From Megalobrama amblycephala (lineage: Eukaryota > Chordata > Actinopteri > Cypriniformes > Xenocyprididae): a DNA stretch of 64,000 nucleotides. Under the pieces are notes generated by a model, which worked only from the letters and a program-made list of their open reading frames with translations, was not told the DNA's origin and ran no database searches. Position 1 is the first letter of the stretch. Each line of letters opens with the position of its first letter. Positions 33,605 to 47,100 of the stretch are shown one piece after another. The DNA is taken from the NCBI RefSeq assembly GCF_018812025.1, contig NC_063066.1:12025882-12089881 (forward strand). Reading direction: 5' to 3'. Both the position numbers and the translations under genes were made by a program.

Positions 33605-36024
33605 CCAAAAATAGTGGCAAATTGTTACAAAATAGAACAAAGCATCATTCATTTACACTATTATGCCAAAATAAAAAGGACAGCAATAATTTGTAGAAGA
33701 AACACAAAACCAACAAAATAGCTAACCTCAATGGCTGTCCTCAATTGCTAAATTTAACCTGTTCATTAACTGTTATCTAATTATTACAAGCAAATTTGTA
33801 GCAGACATGCCTCTCTTTATAAAAGTTTTATTCTTTTCCAAGAATAGCATATGCTTTAGAAACTTTACTTTAAATCCCATTGCTAAACATTATGCGCATT
33901 AGCATTGACCTTTCTGCTGACCATATCCATCTTATCAAGTTGCAAGTTTGGAATCTTTGCATGGAACAAGTGGTATAGTATTCATCACCTCTGTTTAGGC
34001 TATAGAGCTGACAAAATGTTAACTTAATCTGACTTGACACAAGCGCTTTGGGTCTACGGCCAAGGGGGTTGTGAAAAAGTGTTAGTGGGGTTAAGTGCGC
34101 AGGTTAGGAGTAGGCTATATAATAGGCAGGAAAGGGTTGCAACAAAGCAGTCGATGCGGACTCAGTTGTCCATCAACTTTCCTCATCTACTGCTAGCTTG
34201 TCTTTAGCATTCTCTGCTTGAGTTAAATCTGTGACAAATTAGCATGTTGTGCTACCAACAGATGCTGCTTAAAACAATCATGATTTCTCCCTGGAAAGCA
34301 ATTATTACCTCCTTTAAAAAAAATTTGACAACTTATGTTTTGTTTTTATTACTTTGATTCCAATAAAACCAGACAGGGTTGACTTTTTCCTTTTGACTTT
34401 AAAAAAGAGAGAGAAAAGAGCTGAAATTACCATGAATATCAGATTCAAAGTGTGTGGTGATCTCTAATGTGTGTTTGTGAAAGGGATTAGCAACATTGCT
34501 TCACAACTACAGCAACAACTGGTCTAAATCTGCACACTCTTTGAATACGAGAGGTACTAATGAAACATTTTACATAGCAGGGGAAAACAGAGAGCTAGTA
34601 AAACCAAGAGAGAAAAAGTTTTAAAGGCCTCAAGAAGGAAAGCTGAGAAACCAAACCCTGGCATATGCTGTGCCAAAAACTGGTTAGCGAGCCTGTTAGC
34701 TTTTCTTAGGTTGTAACTTTTTCTATTCTACTGCCATGTGTTCTTCCGAAAGCAAAGTTTTACTACTAACACATTTCTGAGCTGCCTCACACAAAACGGT
34801 GCACTAAATGTCACTTTTCAGAGGCTAACACTGAAAAAAAGATCCACATTTATAAGTAAATCTTTTCTGAAATACATTCTAATATTTTAATTCCAAAAAC
34901 ATGTCGCTCGCGAGCTATTTATGCACGTCATGTGCATCGGCGGTTTGTCGGCAACAACTTGAACGTGCTTGGTGGCGAACATTTGTTTGTGTTTTTTTGC
35001 GCAGACGTGCTCCCAAATTCAAAGGGAAGCATGCGTGAAACACTGTGTGGCTCAGAGTCCCGCTCCAATGAGAAACACATTTAAGCATTCAGTGCTGAAA
35101 TGTCAAACCCAGCACTGTGCCAGCACAATAAGGAGAATGAGAGAATAGATTAGTGTTTGAACCCTGCCTGTTGTCAAATGATGGAAAATAAATCACAAGG
35201 CTTTAATCATTGAGATTGTACATCCCAAAGTGGGATGCACATGAATGATGCTCAGAAGGAAATTTGCATGCATACACACAAACTTTGTAAGAGAAATATG
35301 CGCAAGCACATGAGTGAGTTTTTGCATGATCAGTACTGGGAAAAAACAAAAACAAAAAAACTAGAACTATATCGGTTTCAAGACTTATTTAACTATATTT
35401 AATGACCTCCTAGTTTGATTATTTTTGCTGCAAGGCCATTTGGTTTAAACACACCTCAGCTGTCAACACACCTCCGAGACTAATTACTTGAGAGATGACA
35501 AGCAATGTCATTGGCAAGACCACCAGGACTCCACTTTCATTTTGAATGAGAATAGCAGGCAAGGAAATTCTCCAAACTTAAATTCAATTCATAAATATTA
35601 ATAACTGGGTGTGACACTTCTCACTGAGTTGTTTAACACCGATAAAGTTTTTTTTTTTTTTTTTTAACAGTGGAGGCACTTCAGCGTAGAGGGTTTTAAA
35701 ATTAAATTAGGATCCTCTTGAAGTCACATTTACCACGGCTGACATTTAACAACATCCTGTGACCTGATGGTTGACAAGCTTTTCATTAAGGACTGCTGTG
35801 CTCTGCTCTTGCATATTAAAGACATCTTATTTCCATTAGAGAATGAAAGAGTAACTCATTGAATTTCACTGAATTTCTCACTACCTAAAAAAAGCTAAGA
35901 CGCATCCACAATTTTTCTTACCTAAATAGAATATAATAATAAAGCAGATTAAAAATAATTAAAATACGTATGAATAAAATAGGCAAATAAAGGCCAAATT
36001 AATAATAATCATTTTAAAAAAGTA
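33605..36024. other. Single-copy non-coding DNA
   Basis: No gene or transposon end is recognised. Poly(T) lies at 35649-35666. Patches such as 34890-35010 and 35140-35300 are complex sequence with no long frame, and could include conserved regulatory DNA. Confidence 0.45.
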
Positions 36025-36547
36025 CACTGTAAAAGAGATGTGTTGGTTTAACTTAACTTTTAAAAAAAGTAAGTTACCTGGTTGCCTTAAAATTTTTAGT
36101 TAATTGAAATTAAAAATTTGAGTTAATACAATAGCTATGTTTCCATTACACGCATTTTGGGATAACATCAAAAACTGCTCGATGGAACTGCCAAGATGTG
36201 CATAAATTCTAAATATGAGAAGAAAACATGCGCATAAACTACAATGGAAACACATTAACCGAATAAATTCCTTGATGCACTTCAAAAAAAGTCATGTGAC
36301 TTTGCGCGATGGGATGGCATACTGTACTAATCAGTGAAAAAATCGTTTTTTCAAAATGCTGGTCATTAGTCTGTCATCAATGTGTTTCGGTATAATTCCT
36401 CCCAGAACTGTCTTACATGACTGTGTTCCCAAACAGCAGCATTCACTTCTGAAAGCAAGATAACGCGTTTATTGCATTTCATCTGCTCGCTCTGAGACGC
36501 AAATAATTTATTATAAATGAAAATTATTATATACAGCGGCTTCTCCT

Positions 36548-36688
36548 CAGTGTTGCCAACTGCTTTCAATTAAAAGTAGCTAAAACTGGTAGCTAAATGT
36601 CACTAGATGACATCATAATGGCAAATTCATTGATCTATATAATGAAGTCACTAAATCTAGTGACAAAATCGCTAAATTGGCAACACTG
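36548..36688. mobile_element. Tiny hAT-like MITE with CAGTGTTGCCAA ends
   Basis: CAGTGTTGCCAA at 36548 is exactly inverted as TTGGCAACACTG at 36677-36688. Its 141 bases also contain ACTGGTAGCTAAATGTCACT, which is inverted just outside the right end (36702-36720), so boundaries may be more complex. No clear 8-base duplication is seen. Confidence 0.7.
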
Positions 36689-36817
36689 CCCTCATTTCTT
36701 AGTGACATTTAGCACCAGTTTATCAGAAAGTGACGAATTTGTTCTCTTTGACTCATGGGATGGAAATGGTGCTTTATTCGCAAATGTTTTATGCGATATT
36801 GCAATTTTGCGCACAAG

Positions 36818-37772
36818 TTAAAGATGCCATAGAATTGAAAATTGAATTTACCTTGGCATAGTTAAATAACAAGAGTTCAGTACATGGAAATGACATACAG
36901 TGAGTCTCAAACACCATTGTTTCCTCCTTCTTATATAAATCTCATTTGTTTAAAAGACCTTCGAAGAACAGGCGAATCTCAACATAACACAGACTGTTAC
37001 GTAACAGTCGGGGATCATTAATATGTACGCCCCCAATATTTGCATATGCCAGCCCATGTTCAAGGAATTAGACAAGCCAGTATTAACGTCTGAATCTGTG
37101 CACAGCTGAATCGTCAGACTTTATGTAGGTAAGCAAGCAAGACAATAGCGAAAAATGGCAGATGGAGCGATAATAACTGACATGATCCATATCATCATGA
37201 TATTTTTAGTGATATTTGTAAATTGTCTTTCTAAATGTTTCGTTAGCATGTTGCTAATGTACTGTTAAATGTGGTTAAAGTTACCATTGTTTCTTACTGT
37301 ATTCACAGAGATCAGAGCCATGTCGTTATTTTCATTTTTAAACACTTGCAGTCTGTATAATTCATAAACGCAACTTCATTCTTTATAAATCTCTCCAACA
37401 GTGTGTAATGTTAGCTTTAGCCCATTAGCCACACATAGGCTACTATCAAACTCATTCAGAATCAAATGTAAACATCCAAATAAATACCATACTTACATAA
37501 GCATGATGAACACTTTGTAAAGATCCATTTTGAGGGTTATATTAGCTGTGTGAACTTTGTTTATGCAATGTATTAGAGTTGCGAGCTTGGGGACGGGGAG
37601 TGTGAGCATTTAAAGGGGAAGCACGTTAAATCAGCGCATATTTAATTATGCCTCAAAATAGGCAGTTAAAAATATGAATAAAAAATTTTGAGCTGAAACT
37701 TCACAGACACATTCTGGGGACACCTTAGACTTATTTTACATCTTGTGAAAAAGCGTTCTAGGGCACCTCTAG
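36818..37772. mobile_element. TTAA-type DNA transposon, copy 3, inverted (AGGTGCCC family)
   Basis: Starts AGATGCCATAGAA after TTAA (36818-36821) and ends GGGCACCT at 37768, followed by CTAG instead of TTAA. One flank has therefore mutated, or the duplication is imperfect. About 947 bases, the reverse complement of copies 1 and 2, and full length like copy 1. Confidence 0.9.
36932..37130 (+). promoter_or_regulatory. TATA box, TTACGTAA palindrome, octamer and splice donor in TTAA copy 3
   Basis: TATATAAA at 36932-36939; an 18-base palindrome with TTACGTAA at 36992-37009; ATTTGCAT (inverted octamer) at 37038-37045; and ATGTAG/GTAAGC, a good splice donor, at 37128/37129. Read in this direction the order would suit a promoter and a first exon. 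Read the other way the octamer precedes the TATA-like box. Activity is untested. Confidence 0.4.
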
Positions 37773-37934
37773 ATTCACAACTTTGGATGGAAACATAGCT
37801 AATGAAAGTGATTGGTTTAATCAACAGAAACTCAAAATATTATGTTATCTGAACTACATTAATTATCTAAGTTGATTCAACAAAAGAAAAAATGTTATTA
37901 TAACAAATCATTAAAGTAATTTTTTTTTACATTG

Positions 37935-39645
37935 TATACATATAATATAACACACATTCACAGACATCCAAAGTAGAGAAGCACTGGAAAATAAGGCTTC
38001 TGTCTTATTGAACACACAAACCCTTCCTAAAAAGTCTGCCTGCCTTAATTTCACTCAAGGGGAGATCTGGGAGAAGATCAATGACACAAAACCCAGGACT
38101 TACCCTCCACACAGACACACACACACAGTCTGCAAATGAAATGCAGAGCAAAAAAAAAAAAAACCTTCCCCACACACAAACAAACGCTGGCATGTGTACA
38201 CACAGTGCGCTATTTAAATCATCTGAGTCCCGTACAGTGTTACAACAGGACAATGATGGTGACAGGCAGAGCCTGTTGATTTACCCAAAAGGAAATGTCA
38301 AATGATTGACACACCAGCCCACCTATTACCCATCACAGCAGGGTCTCCGCAAATTGAGCCGCCCCGTTGATCACTACAATCCGTTTGCGCAGGCGGTTTT
38401 ATGAAAAGAAAAGAAACAAAAAAGGAAAGGGGGAGGGGAAAAGTTCTGAAACTAAACCCAAGGCCCACCTGTCCGTCGGCTGAGGGGGGTTGGACAGAGC
38501 TGAAATAAAGCCCTTATGAGAGCACAGTGATCATAACCTTCGCAATCCACAAGCCTTACAGCTGTCTCTCACTGGCCCCGAGACCCCGACTTCACACACA
38601 CACACACCCGCGCTCCGCCGCATGCGAACACATACATAAACGCTCGCAGACAAACAACCACAAACCACTAGGCCTACGTACACTCAGATTTACGTATATG
38701 TGTCTACACATCCTTAGGGGAATAAATACTAACACATACTTGTCCAAGTATTCAAATTTACAGCTGAGATACAGAAATTAATAGGCCAGTGAGGAGGAGA
38801 AAAGGTCTTTTATTTTTAGGCACCAGAACAAGACTGTAACAAGCACCATGCACTTTAGTGTCCCCACTGCACACACAAACACACTACCTTAAAATAGCTA
38901 AAGCACATCCACTTATCCTGCGAAGGGGATTTGAACCCCTAAATAAAAACGAGGGATGTTTACTCATCCGTATCTCACCCTCTGCTTTCTCCGACAGGGG
39001 GAAAACAGGCGCTAAGCTCCAATCAGGCTCAGAAAGGCTGAGAGTCTGTGAGCCAAGGCTCTGAATAGCAGAGAGGGTAAAATGTGCCTCCTGAGAATGC
39101 GCCCTGCTTCGGTCTAATTAAAAGTTGGCCTTCAAGCAGAAAAAATGATTAGCACTTTTGTGTGATAATGTAATTGGCAAAGTGGATGCGAAGCGATGCA
39201 CCTCTAACATTTTGTGTGTCAGTCAAAGTGAATGGAAATTGTAACTATATGGAAACTTTGTGAAATGTTATGGAGGGATGGATTGACTTTCACTGCGAAA
39301 GACAGATGTCCTGCTCGTCACATATGACAGAATGTGCTTCGATGGGAGTTGATACTGATATGAATTATCTCACATAGTAATTCAGTCATTCAGAGAGCAT
39401 TTGTGAAAACTGATACAGTAGAGTCCAAAGTACTGTAATCATTTTACTTGATTTCCCCAGGTGAAAAAAAAGTATACTTCCATAATTTACTTAAAGTGCT
39501 CTATTTTCACGCACTAATTTTTTACTTAATATAAAAATATTTTTCTTTAGTATTTCTTAAGATAATCTTAAGAACATCTAAGTGTGTTATTTTGAGACAC
39601 CATGAATAATATTTAAGTGTACTACAAGTGGTACTAATATATACA

Positions 39646-39646
<1 letters not shown>
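37935..39646. other. Single-copy DNA with GC-richer patches
   Basis: No gene is recognised. Poly(A) lies at 38149-38163 and CA-rich runs at 38105-38125 and 38594-38607. The complex stretch 38320-38660 has Pu/Py-rich and GC-rich parts, with open frames lacking domains. A tRNA-like T-arm at 38924-38940 is considered and rejected elsewhere in this report. Confidence 0.4.

Positions 39647-39685
<39 letters not shown>
39647..39685. repeat. (TA)n microsatellite
   Basis: An interrupted, then pure, TA run. Confidence 0.95.
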
Positions 39686-39687
<2 letters not shown>

Positions 39688-41548
39688 AACATTAAAGTGT
39701 TCAATAATTTTTCTTGATGTTTTTTATGTTATGTTTGAAGATTTTCATTGCAGTCCAAGACATTTCGACTCCACTGTTGTTTATTTTACAAACATTCATT
39801 TTACTTTTACTTTGGCTACAAACATGCTTAAAATATTGAAGCAGTATTAGCTACCCATAAACTGTAAAAACTAGTTCATCAAAATGCTTTGTTTTTGCCT
39901 CTTTTTTTTTTTTTTCACGTTGTGTTTTTTTTTTTTTTTAGCACATCAATTTTCTCTTTTCAGTTTTTTTATATATTGCTGCAAGTATGAGACATCTTCA
40001 GGTCAGGTTATTTTTTGCCATCTTCCCGAGTGGAAATTCTCAGGGGCAGGGTTTGATTTTCCGTCCAGTTTGGAGGGGATTACCTGAGCTTTGGACGCTC
40101 ACTCAGCCGTTGCCCACCTTCCATGGGCTGACTGTGCTGAGACGTCTTGTGGCCGGGGCGTAAAGTATCCGTCATTTAGCAGCTAAACGTCCCCTCGCTT
40201 TTCCACAGCGCCTCCTCCTTTAACTTTCTCTCTTCTTGGCCCCCGCTTCTCATCTGACATCCAACGTGTTAATAAGGGAGATTTCAGAATAATTCAAGCC
40301 AGTTGTTGGCTTCCATAATGGCCATTACATTACTTTCTACTGCCTGATGAAACTGTTCATTACTGTGAAAAGTAAAAGGATGCTTCACATTCCACACAAA
40401 ATGCTGGCAAACATCTGACGGAGCTGTATCTCTGCACTGGTGACTTTATTATTTTTCGTCATGAAATGGATGGCGGAGATGTGGAGGCTGTCTGCCTTTT
40501 TTCTCTCTCGCTGTAATAACTCATCTCTGTCTTTGCAGTCCAGCGCTGTCTCACAGAGGCAGCTCGAAGCTCCAAAACAGACCTAAAAAATATGGCTTAT
40601 GTAGTTCAGTTTAGGCCTAGCTTTAGAGCAGATTTCATCTGAGAGCTGATCGTATGTTTTGATGGGATGGAATGAATGAGTTACAAATTTAACAATAAAA
40701 GTCTTGTTTGGTTTTAAAATGAACCTTTAAAAATCCTGAAATTACCCTGTAAATAATTTTGACAGAGTTCTGAATCAGCCACATTTCCTGAACATGTCAC
40801 AAAATCTCAGGAAATCTTTAGTTACGTAATTCTATATTGAGCACATCAAATACTTCATTTATAGTGGGGTACAGGCTATTTGTAGTGTAGATAATATTTC
40901 ATCACTCCGTGGTAAAAAAAAACTAAATAGACCCAAAAGCCAACGGTATGCGGGTGCCTCTTGCTTTGCTCGCTCCACCTCTATTTATTGCTAGTGCAAA
41001 GGGCACGTTTGACGTCTCGTGTTGCCTCCCAGACAGAGAGTAGAGACCTCATAAAAAAGAAAAGAGAGCCCGTCTCACCCACCTGTTGTTGCTGAGGCGG
41101 GATGCCATAGTATGGCTGTGGCGTAGGGTCTTTAAAACCCACCTGCATTAGAGACGCTATATGGAAACTTCATCTGCCACATCTTGACCAGGCCCAAAAC
41201 ACGAGGATGAGTGGAACTCCCCTCATAAAGGGTTGAGCTTCCTGCTTTGATGTCCACTTATTTATTGAGTCAAATGCTCATATCAAGCTTCATTAAACAC
41301 ACAAACAATCCACAACAAAGGCTCTCTGAAAATGTGTAACATTTGTGTACAACTGTTATCAGCATTTGTTTTCAAGTCAAATTGTTGTTTTGGGAATACC
41401 ATGAAATTGATTCATCTGGCAATGTAACTGATAGCTTATAATATATAATATAATACTTTGCAGCAGTACTTTAGTAGTAGAAGTATAGCATGACCGATAC
41501 AAGTCTGCTATCAAATATGTTCTCTACAATTTAAGTCTATAGATAGAT
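39686..41548. other. Single-copy DNA with a candidate conserved block
   Basis: No gene is recognised. T-rich runs lie at 39901-39941. The block 40010-40440 is complex and GC-richer, then AT-rich with ATTA cores, and looks like regulatory DNA by eye. Open frames are short. Confidence 0.4.
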
Positions 41549-42430
<882 letters not shown>

Positions 42431-42431
42431 A

Positions 42432-42432
<1 letters not shown>

Positions 42433-42474
<42 letters not shown>
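42433..42474. repeat. (TA)n microsatellite
   Basis: A TA run at the right edge of the GATA/GACA array. Confidence 0.95.
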
Positions 42475-42479
<5 letters not shown>

Positions 42480-43629
42480 AACAACAATCACACAAACACT
42501 TATATACCCCTACCCATACACACTAACAAATCTTGTAGTATTACAAAGCACATTCATTTTTGTTCTCCTCACTCGTCCCATCTTTGGCATTGATTCGTTT
42601 TTATGGGACACTGAAACCCTAAATGGGTCGTCGGCAGACTCCTGTGGTGAGGTGAGTCATCTCTGTATCGCTGGTGGACGGAGGGAATGGGAACACATGA
42701 CAGGCGAGGTTGGACAGCACTGAACTCTCTGTGTGTTTGGTGATGTGACTGTCCGCTGTTGGAACAATGGCAGGATTACAACAGAGGACTATTAAAAGAC
42801 CAAAGCCGTGCAATGTAGGGGTTGACTCAATCACACTGGAACGACCATGATCTCCACCATCTGCCAAGAGTGTCTCTAGGGCTCCCCTTCACTAAATGAA
42901 CAGATAAGTGTTGGCAAAAGTGTTTAAGCAAAATCAAGGTCCTGAGTCAAATTGTGTGTGTGTGTATTTGTAGACTATCGATTAAATTTTCTGGTTCTTG
43001 ATTGTCTTTGATGCTTTTCTTCTTTTTTTTTTTTTTAAATGTATGCAACTTTAAGTGTGCGTATGTGAGCTGGAATCGAGGCAGAAACTTGAGATGCACA
43101 TAAATTAATCGCAAAGAAACTTTGGCAAAAATTCAAACGAAAAGCTCCCTTATTTATTACGACAGAGAGATTGACCCATTAGGAGAGTCATAACTTCAGC
43201 CTGTCATGGCATTGGCATGTTTTTAATGGCGAAGGGACTACCTTTCTCCAAGTGTCATGACAAGTATTGATGGCTGAATGAAACCTTGTCCAGACAACAA
43301 CCAAATAGGAGCCACTTGTGCTGCATTGTTTCAATGCTATCCATGCCACTTATTTTTAGCTGCTTATACAAACTATTCCACAGGTCCTCAAATGGTCATT
43401 CTTGCAAGCTCCCACATTTTCATCGAGACACAATGGGATACCTAACCCTTTGTTTCCACTTCTCATCTCTATTGTTTTTCTTCCTCTATCCTTTCCCTTT
43501 CCCCCTTTCTGCCTTTTCAGCACATAAACTCAGGTCCTATTAATAATATTAATATTAATAATAATAATATATTTATAGAAATTAAAAACTGTGGTATGGC
43601 ATAATCTCAGAAAAAAAGAGTTTATATTA

Positions 43630-43631
<2 letters not shown>

Positions 43632-43662
<31 letters not shown>
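43632..43662. repeat. (AAT)n microsatellite
   Basis: An uninterrupted AAT run. Confidence 0.95.
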
Positions 43663-43663
<1 letters not shown>

Positions 43664-43847
43664 TAAATTAAAATCCCCCAGGGCCTGCAGCTCTATGGTT
43701 TTGAAATTTAATATAATAGATAAGATAATATTTTTAAATTTCAGCTGTTCAGCATGAGTCAGGGTTCATTCAGGGGTTCAGAGTTTGAGTTCAGGGTTCA
43801 TTTCACACAAATTCAGACATGACAGCTGAACTGCACCATATACTAAA

Positions 43848-43955
43848 CAAAATAAATAATTAATTACTCCATCTAATGCTATTGATATGTTGACTATAGA
43901 AAACCAGACAAAATAAATAATTACTCTGTCTAATGCTATTAATGTTTTGACTATA
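43848..43955. repeat. Direct tandem duplication, ~50 bp unit
   Basis: ACAAAATAAATAAT to TTGACTATA at 43848-43898 is repeated at 43908-43955 with a few substitutions and a short deletion. It is a worn local duplication. Confidence 0.85.
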
Positions 43956-45790
43956 TAAACTTAAGCTTCCCCACACAAAATATTACACTGCTTGCTATAA
44001 TTTGTGACAGTAGTTGATGGAGTGGGGCATTCAATGAATCATAAAAGATGGAATATTACTTCAAATCCATATTGATTCTGCTTATAGAAACAAGGTGTTG
44101 TGTGGGTGTTGAGTCTGGCTCTGAAAAACTACACGGCGTTAGGAGGTATCACTTACAGTGGCTCAAAAAGAAACATCTGGGCAGGCACGACTCCAAAAAA
44201 CACAAACCCTGCTGAGACTAGAGGAATACTGGAGACCTGGCAACCCACACAATTAAACTCCACCTCTTACTACATGTACATAAACACACTAAATATATAG
44301 CTTTCTGTAGTGCTTCTTTTTTCAGAACTTGCTAGAATTACTATTCAGTAGATGTGTGTTTTAGGTTAATAACTAATAAACATGAAATATTGTATGATTT
44401 GAGATCGTATATACAACACATCTGTTTTGTGTTTGATTCTGGCGATTTGTCAAAAGGGTGTAGTTAATATAAAACCCACATTCACAAGGATAATGTCTTT
44501 TAGCTACCAAAGCATGAAGAAAAAGAAAGTGAGAAAAAGAAATTATATAAGCTAATATCTGCCACTGGGACCAGGAGATATTTACATCATTTTATTGATT
44601 AATTTTCATGCTTATTCAATAATAGTGTTGATAGCTGATAATGAATAGGGAACAGTGCTTGTTTAGCCACTGGATTACTAACAACCCTTTATTGAGAGGC
44701 GGAATTACTAGTTCCATAAACACTCGCTTATTCTGGCTGTTAGCCCTCTGCTCTTGTTCTGCACTCCACCTTCCTCAGAAAGAATCTTCCTCTCCAAATC
44801 TCGTAAACTTCCTCGGGTCAAACCGTTCAACCACAAAGCAACACCATTACGTCTGTCGAGCCAAACTGTCATTTGCGTTACGGAAGACAAAGAGTGTGTG
44901 GTGACACTACGTACAGTAGATATGAGGGTTTAGGAAGGGAGGTGTTAGACCAGAAACAGCATTTGCACAGCAAGCTGTAGTTCCTAGAAAGCAAAGTGTT
45001 AATGCACGGGGTCAGTGTCACTATGTTTGACGCTGATGAGGACAAAGGGAAAGCTTATGTAATGCAAACTGCACACATAGGGTTTTTCCCCTCAGCCTGA
45101 CCTGATTCTGCTTAAAATAGATCAAGTCCCAGAGAAAGGAAAGAACGAGGGATCTGCAAAAGAACAGCTAAGACCGGCGGAGAGAGGAAACATTGAGGAG
45201 GAGAACAGCAGGATTCTTGGAACACTTTCTACAACTCTGACACGTCGTGTTGTTGATTTACCGCAGAAATCTGTCCGTGAACCTGCCTATTATTGTTGTA
45301 TGGATTTTCTTTTCTTTTTCAAGAATTTCAACTTCAGTCGTTTGCTGCAACATCAGCATTTTCCGCAAAATTACATATGAGGGCAGTCCTTAAAACATAC
45401 CAAACTTCCAAAACTGCACTGGAGGCTACTTTGTGGGAGCAATGCTACATTTTACTGCTATAAAAGTGAAAGTGACTCAGTCAGCAGTCAATGAAAGCCC
45501 TTGTGAAACACTTTTACCCTTACAGTCTACGGAAGAACAAGACACAGAAATAGACAGAGTGAAACTTTGAAATCTGAGCACTTCAAAACAACTTGTTTTC
45601 AATACAATAATATTATAAACACACACATAAATTATTACTGAAAACCATTCCATCAATTCCAACAATTCCAATTCACTCAATAAAAGATCATCTGCAGTTG
45701 CCAAAGATAACTTTCATAAATCGCTGCAGTGCTTACAGTCTAAAGACAGTGGATGTGCACACTGCATTTGACACTCACAACACCATTTTA

Positions 45791-47100
45791 AGGGTTAGTT
45801 CACCCAAAAAAATGAAAATTCTGTCATTAATTAGGCTACTCACCCTTGTTGTTCCAAACCTGTAAGACTTTTGTTCATCTTTGGAATGCAAATGAAGATC
45901 TTATTGATGAAGTATGAGAGCTTTCTGTCCCTCCATAGACAGCTATGCAAATGAAAATTTGAAGCTTCAAAAAGTTCATAAAGAGATCAGAAAACTAATC
46001 CATATGAACTGCATGGTTTAGTCCAAATTTTCTCAAGAGACTTGATCGCTTTTTATGATGAACATATTTAATTTAGGCTTTTACTCACATATAAACATTG
46101 ATCTGCGAACATAAACAGAAGCTCAACCGAACATGAATGACGCGTGAGAACAAACCTCTTGTGGAAGCTCATATGCTGCGTGTCTACCTGACGCGATGCG
46201 TCAGAAGACAATAGAACCCATTATAATCAGTGATATTGTTTACACTGGATCTGGCGTGACGCGACACAACAAATTCCTGACAGTAAACGGATTCTCCATT
46301 CTATTTCTGATGTAGTCCAAGAGCTTTGCAACGGTTGGTTTGTCGCATTCAACAACACGATCACATGAGAATGCATATCAATAGTACGAGTGTGTAATCT
46401 CGTAGAATATATACGCCAAAACGCATTTTTAAAACGGGGTGTTTCGTATGTAGGATATAATACGCCATAAAGTGCGTATCATATGCAAGCGAAAATCTGC
46501 GTACCATAAGCACGCCAAAACTCATTTTGGCGTATATATTCTACGAGATTACACACTCGTAGTATTTATACGCATTTTCGTGTGATCGGGCTCCATTCAA
46601 TGTAGACAGCTTTTAGCTGTTGCGGCGCGATGCGACATGACAACGGCGAAAGCACACGCTGCTTTCATGTGCTCTCGGAATTATCGTAAATACAAGTTTC
46701 CTCTGTAAAAATTGCACATGAACGCCCTCCCATTTCGAAACTTGAATGCGATGAGCTCGTAATCATGACTTCAGAAGTGGGACCCTTACAAAAAAGAACT
46801 GCAGTATATTAAAGTACAACAGCAGTCAAACTACAGCTATATTGCAATATTGCAGTTTTTTCGTGTCCAAAAAAACTGCAGTTTTCTATATGTAAAAACT
46901 GCAGTAATCTTTTGTAAGTGGAATTATCAAATTTCCGATAGCACGTGAAGCACTTTCTATGGAGAGACAGAAAGCTCTCAGATTTCATCAAACACATCTT
47001 TATTTGTGTTCCAAAAATGAACAAAAGTCCTACGGGTTTGGAATGACATGAGGGTGAGTAATTAATGACAGCATTTTCATTTTTGGGTGAACTAACCCTT
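45791..47100. mobile_element. 1.3 kb element of the TTCACCC foldback family
   Basis: Starts AGGGTTAGTTCACCC and ends GGGTGAACTAACCCTTT. Both ends carry the usual AATTAATGACAGAATTTTC-type subterminal sequence. The interior differs between arms (GCTTTTACTCACATATAAAC on the left), and a separate hairpin MITE sits in the middle. Flanking TTAA is present on the left (45788-45791) but altered on the right. No coding capacity. Confidence 0.85.
46358..46588. mobile_element. Hairpin MITE nested inside the 1.3 kb element
   Basis: CGATCACATGAGAATGC (46358) pairs with GCATTTTCGTGTGATCG (46588). Inside, TACGAGTGTGTAATCTCGTA through TATATACGCC (46385-46425) is exactly inverted at 46523-46561. At 231 bases it folds nearly end to end and encodes nothing. 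Confidence 0.85.

Larger units (their letters stand above)
36130..37803. mobile_element. AGCTATGTTTCCAT-ended transposon inside the MITE
   Basis: Ends are AGCTATGTTTCCAT (36133) and the exact inverse ATGGAAACATAGCT (37800). AAT occurs on each side (36130-36132, 37801-37803) but once in sister copy A, which supports a 3-base duplication, as in PIF/Harbinger-like elements, though the triplet is not the usual TWA. Its own sequence is ~720 bases after subtracting the inner TTAA element. No transposase. Confidence 0.85.
36025..37934. mobile_element. CACTGTAAAA MITE, TTGCCTTAAAATTT subfamily, copy B (broken by nested insertions)
   Basis: The left part 36025-36132 starts CACTGTAAAA and includes GTTACCTGGTTGCCTTAAAA. 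The right part 37801-37934 includes GAAACTCAAAATATTATGTT and ends TTTTTTACATTG. Copy A at 22211-22412 is continuous at the corresponding point, which shows that the ~1.67 kb between is a later insertion. TA lies on both sides of the ends. Confidence 0.88.
42475..45786. other. Mostly single-copy DNA
   Basis: No gene or large transposon is recognised. An AAT run lies at 43632-43662, with ATT-rich text just before it (43540-43572), and a ~50-base tandem duplication at 43848-43955. The block 45060-45330 is complex and GC-richer with GA-rich runs; it has no long open frame and could be regulatory. Confidence 0.45.

Noticed and set aside
38924..38940. tRNA T-arm lookalike (AGGGGATTTGAACCCCT) on the minus strand
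   Set aside because: The stem and the TTCAAAT loop fit, but a 5-bp anticodon-like stem next to it has a six-base loop, no D-arm matches and the acceptor ends do not pair. Neither a tRNA nor a clear SINE.
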